From Mycolicibacterium fallax (GTDB lineage: Bacteria; Actinomycetota; Actinomycetes; Mycobacteriales; Mycobacteriaceae): DNA of 64,000 nucleotides. The stretch lies in assembly GCF_010726955.1 (NCBI RefSeq), contig NZ_AP022603.1, positions 2,852,001-2,916,000 of the forward strand. Direction: 5' to 3'. The notes beneath the pieces were generated by a model that did not search any database, had not been told where the DNA came from, and saw only the letters and a list, made by a program, of their open reading frames with translations. The position numbers were made by a program, and so were the translations under genes. Positions 13,723-23,770 of this stretch are shown here, piece by piece (within the stretch, counting starts at the first letter, position 1; each line of letters begins with the position of its first letter).

Positions 13723-14169
13723 CTATTTGGGCGGACGCGGCGCGCGGGGTGCGGCGTAGCCGGCGGCGGTCAGCGCGTCCAGCACGGCGATCGGGTCGGT
13801 GCCCAGATCCCAGCGGGTGTAAACCCGCAACCATTCGCCGGCGGCCTCCAGCTCGAGCATCCGCTGCCGACGGCCGAACCGTCGGAACTCGGTGACCCGG
13901 ATCAGCTCCAGATCTTCCCGGGTCAGGGTCTGCGCGCCGAACCAGCCGCGCAGCACCAGGCCGTCGGCGGTGATGGCCAGCGTCGGACGGGACCGCCAGG
14001 TCGCCGCGGCGAACAGCAGCAGGCCCGAGCCCACCAGCACAGCCAGCCACTTACCCGGCTCGTCGGTGACGAGCGTCAGCCCGCAGGCCAGCAGCGCGGC
14101 GCCGCCGACACCCAGCGCGACAATGCTGGCTGGGGCCGGCGCCCACTCAGTCTGTCCGGCCGCGGCCAT
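13723..14169 (-). CDS. PH-domain membrane protein (Rv0010c orthologue)
   Basis: The 148-residue product has two N-terminal hydrophobic segments (about residues 12-30 and 38-58). A bacterial PH-like domain follows, with TLAITADGLVLRGWFGAQTLTRE and FRRFGRRQRMLELE, ending in RWDLGTDPIAVLDALTAAGYA, as in Rv0010c. Function is unknown; the position between ppiA and crgA is conserved. ATG at 14169 follows a GGGGA ribosome site, and a TTG four codons upstream (14181) is less likely. Two DnaA-box-like sites lie 27-48 bp upstream of this start. Confidence 0.87.
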   Translation of the reverse strand: MAAAGQTEWAPAPASIVALGVGGAALLACGLTLVTDEPGKWLAVLVGSGLLLFAAATWRSRPTLAITADGLVLRGWFGAQTLTREDLELIRVTEFRRFGRRQRMLELEAAGEWLRVYTRWDLGTDPIAVLDALTAAGYAAPRAPRPPK

Positions 14170-14195
14170 CGCTGTCCCCAATCCGTCGAACCGAC

Positions 14196-14217
14196 TTATC
14201 CACAGCGGTTATCCCCA
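14196..14217. promoter_or_regulatory. paired DnaA-box-like sites in the PH gene-crgA interval
   Basis: TTATCCACA (14196-14204) is an exact classical DnaA box, and TTATCCCCA (14209-14217) is the same 9-mer seen in oriC at 2197. The two are 13 bp apart, in the 96-bp gap upstream of the minus-strand PH-domain gene and downstream of crgA. Possible DnaA-responsive promoter or titration site; inferred from sequence only. Confidence 0.5.
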
Positions 14218-14265
14218 ATGTGGATGAACTACACGCATGTGATTGTGCAGGTGGCAGCGCTGCGG

Positions 14266-14547
14266 TCACCGCCACCGCATGGTCAGCAGCAGCCCGGTGA
14301 TCATGAAGGCGAACGCGATCGCGTAGTTCAACGCGCCCAGGTCGGCCATCCACTGCAGCACCGCGGGCACGTCGAGGCCGCTGGCGCCGAGCTGGAACAC
14401 GATCAACCAGAGCAGGCCGAACAGCATCAAACCGATGAACAGCGCGACAAACCACACGCTGGAGGGCCCACTCTTGACCTTCACCGGGGTACGGCTCACC
14501 GACCTGACGGTGAAATCTGTCTTCTTGCGGACCTTTGACTTGGGCAT
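14266..14547 (-). CDS. crgA: cell division protein CrgA
   Basis: CrgA is a small divisome membrane protein that recruits or stabilises FtsZ, FtsI/PBPB and CwsA partners at the septum. The 93-residue product matches the family in length and layout: basic N-terminus MPKSKVRKK, then two membrane helices [20 protein letters not shown] and [18 protein letters not shown] with a short loop, ending MRWR. The stop sits in the promoter region of the PH-domain gene. The gene is expressed divergently from the DUF881 gene at 14644. Confidence 0.95.
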   Translation of the reverse strand: MPKSKVRKKTDFTVRSVSRTPVKVKSGPSSVWFVALFIGLMLFGLLWLIVFQLGASGLDVPAVLQWMADLGALNYAIAFAFMITGLLLTMRWR

Positions 14548-14643
14548 GGCTACCTTCGCGACTGGTGCACCGGGTGCGAGGATGGAATCCTTACGAGACT
14601 AACGCAGCGCCGTACCCAGCGAGAATTCCACTCCGGAGGCCCG

Positions 14644-15387
14644 ATGACCCCGCCGCGCCGATCACCGTGGCGATTCGGCGTCCCGGTGGTCTGTTTGTCG
14701 GCCGGTTTACTGCTCGCGGCCACCCACGGGGTGTCCGACGGGGCAGACATCCGGCGCAGTGATGCACCCCGGTTGGTGGACCTGGTTCGTGACTCCCAGC
14801 GCTCGGTCGATCGCCTGACCGACGAACGCGATCGGCTGGTCGGCGAGGTCGACAGCTTCCACGGCCGCTCCGCCGACGCGGCGCTGGCCGCGATGAAGCT
14901 CCGGTCGGCCGAACTGTCCGAGGTCGCCGGGCTGGACCCGGTGCACGGTTCCGGGCTGGTGGTGACCCTGACCGACGCCCAGCGCGACGCCAACGGCCGC
15001 TTCCCCCGCGACGCCTCCCCCGACGACCTGGTCGTGCACCAGCAGGACATCACCGCGGTGCTGAACGCGCTGTGGAGCGCCGGAGCCGAGGGGATCCAGA
15101 TTCAGGACCAGCGGCTCATCGCGGGCTCGTCACCGCGCTGCGTCGGTAACACGCTGCTGCTGGGCGGGCGCACGTACAGTCCCCCGTACACCATCTCCGC
15201 GGTCGGCGACCCCGCCGCCATGCAGGCGGCGCTGGCCGCCGCTCCCCTGGTGACGCTGTACCGCCAGTACGTGGTGCGGTTCGGGCTGGGCTATCGCGAG
15301 GAAGTCCGCGACAACCTGCAACTGGTCGGGCACGTCGAGCCGGTGCGGATGGCCCACGCGGTGCCGCTGGGCCCCATCCCCTACTGA
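14644..15387 (+). CDS. DUF881 membrane-anchored protein (Rv0012 orthologue)
   Basis: The 247-residue product has an N-terminal membrane anchor FGVPVVCLSAGLLLAA (about residues 12-28). A short heptad-like helix RLVDLVRDSQRSVDRLTDERDRLVGEV follows. The DUF881 domain has GLDPVHGSGLVVTLTDA, DDLVVHQQDITAVLNALWSAGAEGIQIQDQR and a Cys-containing CVGNTLLLGG. DUF881 proteins are extracytoplasmic, resemble divisome-associated partners in Gram-positives, and have no assigned reaction. ATG 14644 follows CCGGAGG. trpG begins 36 bp after the stop with its own promoter-like element. Confidence 0.88.
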   Translation: MTPPRRSPWRFGVPVVCLSAGLLLAATHGVSDGADIRRSDAPRLVDLVRDSQRSVDRLTDERDRLVGEVDSFHGRSADAALAAMKLRSAELSEVAGLDPVHGSGLVVTLTDAQRDANGRFPRDASPDDLVVHQQDITAVLNALWSAGAEGIQIQDQRLIAGSSPRCVGNTLLLGGRTYSPPYTISAVGDPAAMQAALAAAPLVTLYRQYVVRFGLGYREEVRDNLQLVGHVEPVRMAHAVPLGPIPY

Positions 15388-15423
15388 GAATATTCGGTGG
15401 TGCGCGGGCGGTAACCTGGGTCC

Positions 15424-16083
15424 GTGCAGATCTTGGTCGTCGACAACTACGACAGCTTCGTGTTCAACCTGGTGCAGTACCTGGGCCAGTTGGGCGTGAC
15501 GGCGCAGGTCTGGCGCAACGACGACGAGCGGTTGGCCGACCCGGCCCGGGTCGCCGCGGAGTTCGACGGGGTGTTGCTGAGCCCCGGGCCCGGAACCCCG
15601 GAGCGTGCCGGCGCGTCCATCGCCCTGGTCCGGGCCTGCGCGGACGCCGGTACCCCGCTGCTCGGCGTGTGCCTGGGGCACCAGTCGATCGGGGTGGCCT
15701 TCGGTGCCACCGTGGACCGCGCCCCCGAGCTGCTGCATGGCAAGACGAGCACCGTGTTCCACTCGAATGTCGGTGTGCTGCAAGGACTTTCCAGTCCCTT
15801 TACCGCAACCCGGTACCACTCGCTGACCATCCTGCCGGACACCGTGCCCGCGGTGCTTGAGGTCACCGGCGCCACCGAGGGCGGCGTCATCATGGCGGTT
15901 CGGCACGTCGACCTGCCGATCCACGGGGTGCAGTTTCATCCCGAGTCGATCCTCACCGAGGGCGGCCACCGGATGCTGGCCAACTGGCTCGGCTACTGCG
16001 GGCAGCGCCCCGACGAGGCGCTGGTGGCCCGGCTGGAGGACGAGGTCCGCGCGACCGTGGCCGCCGCGACCGCCCACGCCTGA
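15424..16083 (+). CDS. trpG: glutamine amidotransferase, anthranilate/aminodeoxychorismate synthase component II
   Basis: This class I glutamine amidotransferase supplies ammonia to a chorismate-using synthase; as Rv0013 it is annotated TrpG and may serve both tryptophan and folate (PabA) synthesis. The 219 residues show LVVDNYDSFVFNLVQYL, the LLSPGPGTPE oxyanion region, nucleophile Cys83 in GVCLGHQSIG and the catalytic His-Glu pair in GVQFHPESI. GTG at 15424 lies 6 nt after TAACCT (15412-15417), a -10 match, with no Shine-Dalgarno, so the transcript is probably leaderless. It converges on pknB. Confidence 0.94.
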   Translation: MQILVVDNYDSFVFNLVQYLGQLGVTAQVWRNDDERLADPARVAAEFDGVLLSPGPGTPERAGASIALVRACADAGTPLLGVCLGHQSIGVAFGATVDRAPELLHGKTSTVFHSNVGVLQGLSSPFTATRYHSLTILPDTVPAVLEVTGATEGGVIMAVRHVDLPIHGVQFHPESILTEGGHRMLANWLGYCGQRPDEALVARLEDEVRATVAAATAHA

Positions 16084-16142
16084 GCCCTCCTCGCGGCAAG
16101 CCGCTCGTCGGATCAGGCCGAAAACCTGCGCCTGAGGAGACG

Positions 16143-18011
16143 TCAGGCGGCGAAACTCAGCGTGATGCTGCTGCCGAAGTTCACCCCGGAGCCCGCCGGC
16201 GGACTCTGCACGACCACGGCGTTGCTCTTCTGCCCGCTGTCGCGGACATCGCCGCCCTTGTCCAGCATGCCGGTCCAGCCCAGTGCCCGCAGCCGCGGTT
16301 CGGCATCGGTCCAGAACATCCCGGACAGATCCGGCATGGTGAACTGGTTGCCCCGGGAGACCTGCAACTCGATCACGGTGTCCATCGGGACCACGGCGCC
16401 GGTCGGCGGATTGGTGCCGACGATCTGGCCGGCCGGAGCGGTGTTGTCCACCGGCACCTGCGTGGTGCGGGTGAAGCCGTAGACGGTGAGGTTCTTCTCC
16501 GCCAGCTCCACCGTCTGACCGCGCAGCAACGGCACCTCCTTGGTGGCCGGGCCGGTCCCGACGATCACGGTGATCTCGTTGGTGATCGCGGAGGTCTGCC
16601 CGGCCGGCGGCACGGTGCCCACCACGTGATCCTTGAGTTCGGGTGTTGAGGGGGACGGGGTCTGCTTGAACCGGGTGAACCCAGCCGACTTCAGCTTCTG
16701 CACGGCCTGGTCGTAGGTCAGCGATGCGACGGTGGGCAGCTCACGCTGCTCGGGCCCGGTGGAGATCTTGACGGTGATGTCGTCGCCCGCCCCGGCGTTG
16801 CTGTTGGCCGGCGGATCGGTCTTGATGACGTGGTCCGGCGGGACCTCGGAGTCCGGCTGCTGCTGGGTGCGGGGATTGAACCCGAGGTTCGACAGCGTGG
16901 CGACGGCGTCGGCCGATGCCTGCCCCCGCACGTCGGGCACCTGGACGTCGCGGACGTTGCCGCCGAAGACGTTCAGCGCGATGGTGACGACGACGGTCAG
17001 CACCGCCAGCACCGCCACCGCGATCAGCCAGCGGGCCACCGGCGGGCGATCGCCGGAAACCCGGGGCAGTTCATCGGTGCGCTCACCGGTGCGCGACAAC
17101 GGCGCGGCCTGCGACGGCGCGGACAGGATCGATGAGCGTTCGGCGTCGGTCAGCACCTTCGGGGCCTCCGGCGCATGCCCGCTGTGCACCCGGATCAGGT
17201 CCGCGCGCATCTCCGCGGCGCTCTGGTACCGGTTCTCCGGGTTCTTCGCCAGCGCCTTGAGCACCACCGCGTCCAGGAACGGCGACAGCCCGGGCAGCCG
17301 GTGCGACGGCGGCACCGGATCCTCCCGAACGTGCTGGTAGGCGACCGCAACCGGGGTGTCACCGACGAACGGCGGCTCGCCGGTGAGGATCTCGTAGAGC
17401 ACGCAGCCCAGCGAGTACACGTCCGAGCGGGCGTCGACGGGCTCACCGCGGGCCTGCTCGGGCGACAGGTACTGGGCGGTGCCGATCACCGCGGCCGTCT
17501 GGGTGACGCTGCTGGAATCGGCAAGGGCCCGCGCGATGCCGAAGTCCATCACCTTGACCGCTTTGTTCTTGCTGATCATGATGTTGGCCGGCTTGACGTC
17601 ACGGTGGATGATGCCGTGCTGGTGGCTGAAGTTCAGCGCCTGGCAGGCGTCGGCGATGATCTCGATGGCACGTTGCGGGGCGATCGGGCCCTCGGTGTGC
17701 ACGATGTCGCGCAGGGTTACCCCGTCGACGTACTCCATGACGATGTAGGGCAGCGGCCCCGCGGAGGTCTCGGCCTCGCCGGTGTCGTAGACCGCGACGA
17801 TTGCCGGGTGGTTCAGCGCCGCGGCATTCTGCGCCTCGCGACGGAACCGCAGGTAGAAGCTCGGGTCGCGGGCCAGGTCGGCGCGCAGCACCTTGACGGC
17901 GACGTCACGGTGCAGGCGGGTGTCGCGGGCCAGGTGGACCTCGGACATCCCGCCGAATCCGAGGATCTCGCCGAGCTCGTAGCGGCCGGACAGATGCTGT
18001 GGGGTTGTCAT
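16143..18011 (-). CDS. pknB: Ser/Thr protein kinase PknB with PASTA domains
   Basis: PknB senses peptidoglycan fragments or lipid II and controls cell-wall synthesis and division. The 622-residue product (Mtb 626) starts [18 protein letters not shown]. Lys40 is the ATP lysine, Asp138 lies in [11 protein letters not shown] is at 156-158, and activation-loop Thr170 and Thr172 in [12 protein letters not shown] correspond to the known phosphosites. A membrane helix [19 protein letters not shown] lies near residue 335. Four extracellular PASTA repeats follow, each opening with a V-P-x-L/V-x-G/x-x-A-like pattern. Its ATG overlaps the pknA stop as ATGA. Confidence 0.97.
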   Translation of the reverse strand: MTTPQHLSGRYELGEILGFGGMSEVHLARDTRLHRDVAVKVLRADLARDPSFYLRFRREAQNAAALNHPAIVAVYDTGEAETSAGPLPYIVMEYVDGVTLRDIVHTEGPIAPQRAIEIIADACQALNFSHQHGIIHRDVKPANIMISKNKAVKVMDFGIARALADSSSVTQTAAVIGTAQYLSPEQARGEPVDARSDVYSLGCVLYEILTGEPPFVGDTPVAVAYQHVREDPVPPSHRLPGLSPFLDAVVLKALAKNPENRYQSAAEMRADLIRVHSGHAPEAPKVLTDAERSSILSAPSQAAPLSRTGERTDELPRVSGDRPPVARWLIAVAVLAVLTVVVTIALNVFGGNVRDVQVPDVRGQASADAVATLSNLGFNPRTQQQPDSEVPPDHVIKTDPPANSNAGAGDDITVKISTGPEQRELPTVASLTYDQAVQKLKSAGFTRFKQTPSPSTPELKDHVVGTVPPAGQTSAITNEITVIVGTGPATKEVPLLRGQTVELAEKNLTVYGFTRTTQVPVDNTAPAGQIVGTNPPTGAVVPMDTVIELQVSRGNQFTMPDLSGMFWTDAEPRLRALGWTGMLDKGGDVRDSGQKSNAVVVQSPPAGSGVNFGSSITLSFAA

Positions 18012-19300
18012 GTCGGTATCTCGTCGCTTGCAGTTGGCAGCAGCAGTATGGCGGTCGCCAGGAAGCGCTGCTGCTCGCTCACAGAATGACCCGGCAGTTG
18101 CCGCTGAGTCCAACCGGACGGCTCTGCGGGGACCGGCTCGGCGGTTTGCGGGGGCGGGGTCACGGTGTTGGTGATGGTCTGGCGCGGCGTCTCGGTCTTG
18201 TTTCCGTGGTTGACCAGGATCACCACCGCGATGATGATCGCCAGCGTGCCGAGCACCCCGGCGGCCCACAGCAGGGCCCGCTGTCCGGAGGAGAAGCTGC
18301 GCCGCGGCGGCGCCGGTCGATGACTGCCTGCGCCGGAACGCGGCCGCATTGCGGTGGCGGCGCTGCGTGGTTCGGCGGGTGCGACCGGCCGGTTCGCACC
18401 GCTGCCGGGGATGGTGGACGGGGTTGCCCGGCCCAGCGTCGGGTTGGTGTTCGGTCGGGGCGGACGGCGTCCGGCCCGCACGGCGGCGACGGCGTCGCCG
18501 AACTGGCCGCCGCTGCGGAACCGGGAGCCGGGGTTCTTGCTCATGGTGATCTCGATGAGCTCGCGCACATTGGGCGGCAGGTCCGACGGCAGCGGCGGCG
18601 GTGGCTCCTTGATGTGCTTCATCGCCACCGTCAGCGCGCCGTCGCCGGTGAACGGGCGACGACCCGACAGCGCCTCGTAGCCGACCACGCCGAGGGAGTA
18701 CACATCGGAGGCCGGGGTGGCATCGTGCCCGAGCGCCTGCTCGGGGGCGATGTACTGGGCGGTGCCCATCACCATGCCGGTCTGGGTGACCGGGGCGGCG
18801 TCGACGGCCTTGGCGATGCCGAAGTCGGTCAGCTTCACCTGGCCGGTGGGGGTGATCATGATGTTGCCGGGTTTGACATCGCGGTGCACCAGCCCGGCGG
18901 TGTGCGCGACCTGCAGCGCCCGGCCGGTCTGCTCCAGCATGTCCAGGGCGTGCCGCAGCGACAACCGGCCGGTGCGCTTGAGCACCGAGTTCAGCGGTTC
19001 ACCGTTGACCAGTTCCATCACCAGGTAGGCGGTGCGGCCCTCGCCGTCCATGTCGGTCTCGCCGTAGTCGTGCACGCTGGCGATGCCCGGGTGGTTCAGC
19101 ATGGCGACGGTGCGTGCCTCCGACCGGAACCGCTCCACGAACTCGGGGTCCGAGGAGTATTCGGCCTTGAGGACCTTGACGGCGACACGGCGGCCCAGTC
19201 GGCTGTCGACCGCCTCCCAGACCTGGCCCATGCCGCCGGTGGCGATCAGCCGCTGCAGCCGGTACCGGCCGGAGAGCGTCACTCCTACCCGGGGGCTCAT
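18008..19300 (-). CDS. pknA: Ser/Thr protein kinase PknA
   Basis: PknA is a transmembrane kinase acting with PknB on division and cell-shape proteins. The 430-residue product (Mtb 431) starts [20 protein letters not shown]. It contains the glycine-rich loop [36 protein letters not shown], and the activation segment [21 protein letters not shown] Pro/Arg/Thr-rich juxtamembrane region precedes the helix [21 protein letters not shown] near residue 335. The extracellular tail is short, Pro/Thr-rich and has no PASTA domain. Start and stop each overlap the neighbouring genes by 4 nt. Confidence 0.97.
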   Translation of the reverse strand: MSPRVGVTLSGRYRLQRLIATGGMGQVWEAVDSRLGRRVAVKVLKAEYSSDPEFVERFRSEARTVAMLNHPGIASVHDYGETDMDGEGRTAYLVMELVNGEPLNSVLKRTGRLSLRHALDMLEQTGRALQVAHTAGLVHRDVKPGNIMITPTGQVKLTDFGIAKAVDAAPVTQTGMVMGTAQYIAPEQALGHDATPASDVYSLGVVGYEALSGRRPFTGDGALTVAMKHIKEPPPPLPSDLPPNVRELIEITMSKNPGSRFRSGGQFGDAVAAVRAGRRPPRPNTNPTLGRATPSTIPGSGANRPVAPAEPRSAATAMRPRSGAGSHRPAPPRRSFSSGQRALLWAAGVLGTLAIIIAVVILVNHGNKTETPRQTITNTVTPPPQTAEPVPAEPSGWTQRQLPGHSVSEQQRFLATAILLLPTASDEIPT

Positions 19301-20793
19301 GGCGTTCCTCCCTGCAATGCCGCGCCGATTACCGCGCGACCGATCGGTGCGGCGACCGCTCCCCCGGTCGCCGACAGGCGTTCGCCGCCGTTTTCCACCA
19401 CCACCGCGACCGCCACCTTGGGTGCCTCGGCCGGGGCGAACGCGATGTACCACGCGTGCGGCGGGGTGTTTCGCGGGTCCGTCCCGTGTTCGGCGGTGCC
19501 GGTCTTGGACGCGATCCGGACCCCCGGGATTGCCCCGGTTTGCTGGGTGTACTGTTCGGCCGCGACCATCAAATCCGTTAGCTTAGTCGCGATCTCCGGA
19601 GACACCGCACGCCGCTGCTCGCTGGGGGCGGTGGTGTCGAGATTTGCCAGGTTCGGGCCCTTGAGCCCGGCGACCAGATACGGCCGCATCATCATCCCGC
19701 CGTTAGCCACCGCGGCGGCCACCTGGGCGTTCTGCAGCGGGGTCAGGGCGACGTCCTTTTGCCCGATGCTCGACATCGCCAGCGCGGCCGCGTCGGGCAG
19801 CGGGCCGATCGTCGACGGCTCAACCTGCAGTGGAATCGGATCGGTGGGGGAGTCCAGCCCGAATGCGGTCGCGGTCTGGCGCAGCGCGTCCGCGCCGACC
19901 CGGGTACCCAACTGCACGAACGCGGTATTGCAGGACCGGGCGAAGGCGTCGCGCAGCGAGGTCGTCGGGGTCGGGCCGCACGGGGTGCCGCCGAAGTTCT
20001 CCAGGTGCGCGCTGCTGTCGGGCAGCGGGATCGACGCCTGCGAGGTGAGCTGGTCGTCGGGGGAGACGCCAGCCTCCAGCGCCGCCGCGGTGACCAGCAC
20101 CTTGAAGGTCGAGCCGGGCGGGTAGGTCTCGGAGATGGCCCGGTTGGTCAGCGGCGAACGCGGGGCATTCGGGGCCGGCGCAGGATTGAGTTCGGCCCAG
20201 GCGGCCGCCTGCTCGTCGCTGTTGTGGGAGGCCAGCCGATTGGGGTTGTACGACGGCGCGGACACCATCGCCAGGATCTTGCCGGTGGCCGGCTCCAGGG
20301 CCACCACCGCCCCGCGGCACGGCCCGTTGTCGCAGCCCTCGGCCATGGCGTCGAACGCGGCGCGCTGGACCCGCGGCACCAGGGTGGTGTCGACGTTGCC
20401 GCCGCGGGGATCGCGACCGGTGAAGAAGTCGGTCAGCCGCTGGCCGAACAGCCGCTGGTCGGAGCCGTTGAGGATGGGGTCTTCGGCCCGCTCCAGCCCG
20501 GCGCTGGCGTAGCGCAGCGAGTAGAACCCGGTGACCGGGGCGTAGACCTCCGGCTCCGGATAGACCCGCAGGAAGCGGTACCGGCCGTTGGTGGCCTCGG
20601 AATACGCCAGCAGTTGCCCGCCAGCGGAGATCTGGCCGCGCTGGCGGGAGTACTCGTCGAGCAGCACCCGCTGATTGCGGGGATCCGCGCGCAAACCGTC
20701 GGCGGTGAACACCTGGGTGAAGGTGGCGTTGAGCAGCAGCAACACGATCAGGACCATGATCGACATGGCGACCCGGCGCAGCGAGGTGTTCAT
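19297..20793 (-). CDS. pbpA: penicillin-binding protein PbpA (class B transpeptidase)
   Basis: PbpA is a class B PBP that cross-links peptidoglycan during elongation/division and is encoded with its SEDS partner RodA. The 498 residues have an N-terminal membrane anchor (about 8-28), the pedestal region, and a transpeptidase domain with catalytic Ser228 and Lys231 in [12 protein letters not shown] (in [11 protein letters not shown]) and KTGTAEH complete the three penicillin-binding motifs. Cys154 and Cys159 are close together and could pair. ATG 20793 overlaps the rodA stop, so expression is translationally coupled. Confidence 0.96.
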   Translation of the reverse strand: MNTSLRRVAMSIMVLIVLLLLNATFTQVFTADGLRADPRNQRVLLDEYSRQRGQISAGGQLLAYSEATNGRYRFLRVYPEPEVYAPVTGFYSLRYASAGLERAEDPILNGSDQRLFGQRLTDFFTGRDPRGGNVDTTLVPRVQRAAFDAMAEGCDNGPCRGAVVALEPATGKILAMVSAPSYNPNRLASHNSDEQAAAWAELNPAPAPNAPRSPLTNRAISETYPPGSTFKVLVTAAALEAGVSPDDQLTSQASIPLPDSSAHLENFGGTPCGPTPTTSLRDAFARSCNTAFVQLGTRVGADALRQTATAFGLDSPTDPIPLQVEPSTIGPLPDAAALAMSSIGQKDVALTPLQNAQVAAAVANGGMMMRPYLVAGLKGPNLANLDTTAPSEQRRAVSPEIATKLTDLMVAAEQYTQQTGAIPGVRIASKTGTAEHGTDPRNTPPHAWYIAFAPAEAPKVAVAVVVENGGERLSATGGAVAAPIGRAVIGAALQGGTP

Positions 20794-22202
20794 AGCTTGT
20801 CCATCACCTCGGTGCGGGCCGCCGCGATCGGCGTCTGCGACTTGCGCGGCTGGGTGACCAGCGGGCGTCGCGCCGCGTGCGAGATCCGCACCAGCAGCGC
20901 CAGCAGCAGGTAGTTGGCGACCAGCGAGGAGCCGCCGTAGGACATCCACGGGGTGGTCAGGCCGGTCAACGGGATCAGCTTGGTGACGCCGCCGACGACG
21001 ATGAACAGCTGGATGCCCAGGGTGGCGGCCAGCCCGGCGGCCAGCAGCTTGCCGAAGCTGTCCCGGACCGCGATGGCGGTGCGCAGGCCGCGCACGATCA
21101 GGATGGTGTAGAGCATCAGCACCCCGGCCAGTCCGACCAGGCCGAGTTCCTCGCCGACGGCGGCGATGATGAAGTCGGTGGACGCGGCGGGCACGGTGTT
21201 GGGTTGGCCGTTGCCCAGGCCGGTGCCGAACACGCCGCCGGTGGCGAAGCTGAACAGTGACTGCACCATCTGGTAGCCGGCGCCGTCGGGGTCGGCGAAC
21301 GGGTCCCACCAGGTCTGGACCCGGACCCGGACGTGCCCGAACAGGTGGTAGGCCAGCACCGAGCCGGCGGCGAACAGGGTCAGTCCCAGCACCACCCAGC
21401 TGAGCCGGTCGGTGGCGATGTAGACCAGCACCAGGAACGACGCATACAGCAGCAGTGAGGTGCCCAGGTCCTTCTCCAGCACCATCACCCCGACGGACAG
21501 GATCCAGGCCGCCAGCAGCGGGGCCAGGTCGCGGGGCCGCGGCAGGTCCATGCCCAGCACATGTTGCCCGGCGCTGGTGAACATGTTGCGTTTGGCGACC
21601 AGGACCGCGGAGAAAAAGATCAGCAGCAGGATTTTCGAGAACTCCGCCGGCTGGATGGAGAAGCCGGGGAACTGGATCCAGATTTTGGCGCCGTTCTGCT
21701 CGGAGTACGCCTTCGGCAGCAACGCCGGGATGACCAGCAGGATCAGACCGGCCAGGCCGCAGACGTAGCCGTAGCGGGCCAGCTGGCGGTGGTCGGGCAG
21801 CAGGATCAGCACGGCGATGAAGCCGGCCACCCCGACCAACGTCCAGAGCATCTGCTGGCCGGCGCCGGGCCCGCTGATTTCGGCGGAGCGGTTGGCCAGG
21901 TCGAGCCGGTGAATCATCACCAGGCCCAGCCCGTTGAGGACGGCCACGACGGACAGCAGGATCGGGTCGGCGTAGGGGGCGAAGCGGCGGATCGCGACGT
22001 GCGCCGCGGCGAACAGCACCAGGAACGCCAGCGGGTAGCTGATCAGGTCGGGGGACAGGCCCTGGTCCTGGTTGAGCTCGACGATCAGCAGGGCCAACGC
22101 GGTGAGCAGGGCGGCGAAGCACAACAGCGCGAACTCGGTGTTGCGCCGGTTCGGCTGTGGCTCGACCACGGCCACCGGCTGCTGCGGTTCGGTCGTCGTC
22201 AC
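20790..22202 (-). CDS. rodA: SEDS-family peptidoglycan glycosyltransferase RodA
   Basis: RodA/FtsW-type SEDS proteins polymerise lipid II into glycan strands. The 470-residue product (Mtb 469) is hydrophobic throughout with about 10-12 membrane helices. It carries the family sequences PGFSIQPAEFSKILLLIFF, VMVLEKDLGTSLLLYA, the large loop after AAGSVLAYHLFGH, VGEELGLVGL, and TGLTTPWMSYGGSSLVANYLL near the C-terminus. GTG at 22202 (MTTTEPQQP) overlaps the pstP stop by 4 nt (GTGA). It is the cognate partner of the adjacent PbpA. Confidence 0.96.
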   Translation of the reverse strand: MTTTEPQQPVAVVEPQPNRRNTEFALLCFAALLTALALLIVELNQDQGLSPDLISYPLAFLVLFAAAHVAIRRFAPYADPILLSVVAVLNGLGLVMIHRLDLANRSAEISGPGAGQQMLWTLVGVAGFIAVLILLPDHRQLARYGYVCGLAGLILLVIPALLPKAYSEQNGAKIWIQFPGFSIQPAEFSKILLLIFFSAVLVAKRNMFTSAGQHVLGMDLPRPRDLAPLLAAWILSVGVMVLEKDLGTSLLLYASFLVLVYIATDRLSWVVLGLTLFAAGSVLAYHLFGHVRVRVQTWWDPFADPDGAGYQMVQSLFSFATGGVFGTGLGNGQPNTVPAASTDFIIAAVGEELGLVGLAGVLMLYTILIVRGLRTAIAVRDSFGKLLAAGLAATLGIQLFIVVGGVTKLIPLTGLTTPWMSYGGSSLVANYLLLALLVRISHAARRPLVTQPRKSQTPIAAARTEVMDKL

Positions 22203-23770
22203 GCCGCTTCCCGGCAGTCGGTGCCCGGTACCGGTGCCGCGGTGGTCGGAGCCGGAGCCGGCGTCGTCACCTTGGGTCCGTGCGGCACCGGGGTCGCCGA
22301 TGGCGCCTCGGGGAGTTCGGTGTCGTCGGCCGCGGTGTCCGGACGGTTGCCGGGCGCTGGGGGAGCGGTCGTGGTCGCCGGGGCGGGCGGCGCCGACGTG
22401 GTCGGGGTGGCCGAATCCGTCGGGCTGGCCGACGGGGTAGGGGCGGTGGCGCTGGTGGCCGGGCCCGGCGCGGGCGGCTTCGGTGCTTGCTTTCGGGGGG
22501 CGGGCACCGGGCACAGCGGCAGCAGCGAGGTGTCGGCCAGCTGGTGCAGCTGACGGATCGCGTCGTCGAGGGTTCCGGTGGGCAGACCCTGGCTGACCTG
22601 GTTGCGTTCGGACGGGCGCAGGTCCTGCATGCGCATCAGCCGGCAGCCCGGGGCGTCGTCGCCGTAGCTGATCTGGGACAGCTCCCCGCGCTCGTTGAGG
22701 CAGCCCTGGAAGTGCGGGGACTGCAGCGAGATACCGAGGATCGACCCGGGCACACCGCGCATGATCGACACGGTGTCCTGGTGGGACGCCACGTAGTAGT
22801 TGCTGCGGATGATGCCGGTGGTGGCGATGGCGGCGAGAACCAGCAGCACGATCAGGATCGCGGCGATGGTAAGCCGACGCCGTCCCCGTGGCTTGCGCGG
22901 CGGGGACGGCTCGGGTTGGGGTTCGGGGCGCGGGGCCGGTGGCTGGCGTTGGTTGATCGCCGACGCCCGCCCGGCGGCGGTGTTCGGTGGCGCCGACGCC
23001 TCGTCGATGCCGGAAACGGCCCCGGCGAGGATCGGTTGGGTCTGGCCGGCGAAGTCGTCGTCGACGACGTCGGCGACCACCACGGTGACGTTGTCGGGGC
23101 CACCGCCGCGCAGCGCCAGCTCGATCAGCCGGTCGGCCGCGGCGGTGACGTCGGGGAGCTGTAGGGCCTCGTGGATGGTCTCCTGGCTGACCGGATCGGA
23201 CAGGCCGTCCGAGCACAGCAGGTAGCGGTCGCCGACCCGGGCCTCCCGCATGATCAGGGTGGGCTCGACCTCGTGGCCGGTCAGCGCCCGCATGATCAGC
23301 GAACGCTGGGGATGGCTGTGCGCCTCCTCGGCGGTGATCCGACCCTCGTCGACGAGGGTCTGCACGAAGGTGTCGTCCTTGGTGATCTGGGTCAGTTCAC
23401 CGTCGCGCAGCAGGTAGCCGCGGGAGTCACCGATGTGCACCAGACCCAGCCGGTTGCCGGCGAACAGGATCGCCGTCAGCGTGGTGCCCATGCCGTCGAG
23501 CTCGGGTTCGGCCTCCACGTGCTCGGCGATCGCCGCGTTGCCCTGGTGGACGGCGTCGTCGAGCTTGGACAGCAGGTCGCCACCGGGCTCGTCGTCGTCG
23601 AGGTGGGCGATGCCGGCGATGACCAGCTGGGAGGCCACCTCGCCGGCGGCGTGGCCGCCCATGCCGTCGGCGAGCGCAAGCAGCCGGGCACCGGCGTACA
23701 CCGAATCCTCGTTGTTGGATCGGACCAGGCCGCGGTCGGAGCGCGCGGCGTATCGCAAGACCAGTGTCAC
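22199..23770 (-). CDS. pstP: PP2C-type Ser/Thr phosphatase PstP
   Basis: PstP is the membrane phosphatase that reverses PknA/PknB phosphorylation. The 523 residues start MTLVLRYAARSDRGLVRSNNEDS. The catalytic domain has metal-binding ADGMGGHAAGE, GTTLTAILF, HIGDSRGYLLRDG, CSDGLSD and GGGPDNVTVVVADV, which are all PP2C motifs. A membrane helix LTIAAILIVLLVLAAIATTGII lies near residue 300. The extracellular tail is long, Pro/Ala/Thr-rich and of low complexity. The gene overlaps rodA and fhaB by 4 nt each. The tail is somewhat longer than in Mtb PstP (514). Confidence 0.96.
   Translation of the reverse strand: MTLVLRYAARSDRGLVRSNNEDSVYAGARLLALADGMGGHAAGEVASQLVIAGIAHLDDDEPGGDLLSKLDDAVHQGNAAIAEHVEAEPELDGMGTTLTAILFAGNRLGLVHIGDSRGYLLRDGELTQITKDDTFVQTLVDEGRITAEEAHSHPQRSLIMRALTGHEVEPTLIMREARVGDRYLLCSDGLSDPVSQETIHEALQLPDVTAAADRLIELALRGGGPDNVTVVVADVVDDDFAGQTQPILAGAVSGIDEASAPPNTAAGRASAINQRQPPAPRPEPQPEPSPPRKPRGRRRLTIAAILIVLLVLAAIATTGIIRSNYYVASHQDTVSIMRGVPGSILGISLQSPHFQGCLNERGELSQISYGDDAPGCRLMRMQDLRPSERNQVSQGLPTGTLDDAIRQLHQLADTSLLPLCPVPAPRKQAPKPPAPGPATSATAPTPSASPTDSATPTTSAPPAPATTTAPPAPGNRPDTAADDTELPEAPSATPVPHGPKVTTPAPAPTTAAPVPGTDCREAA

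Noticed and set aside
16084..16142. Terminator between trpG and pknB
   Set aside because: CTCCTC and GAGGAG words are present, but they are too far apart and no continuous stem could be drawn by eye.
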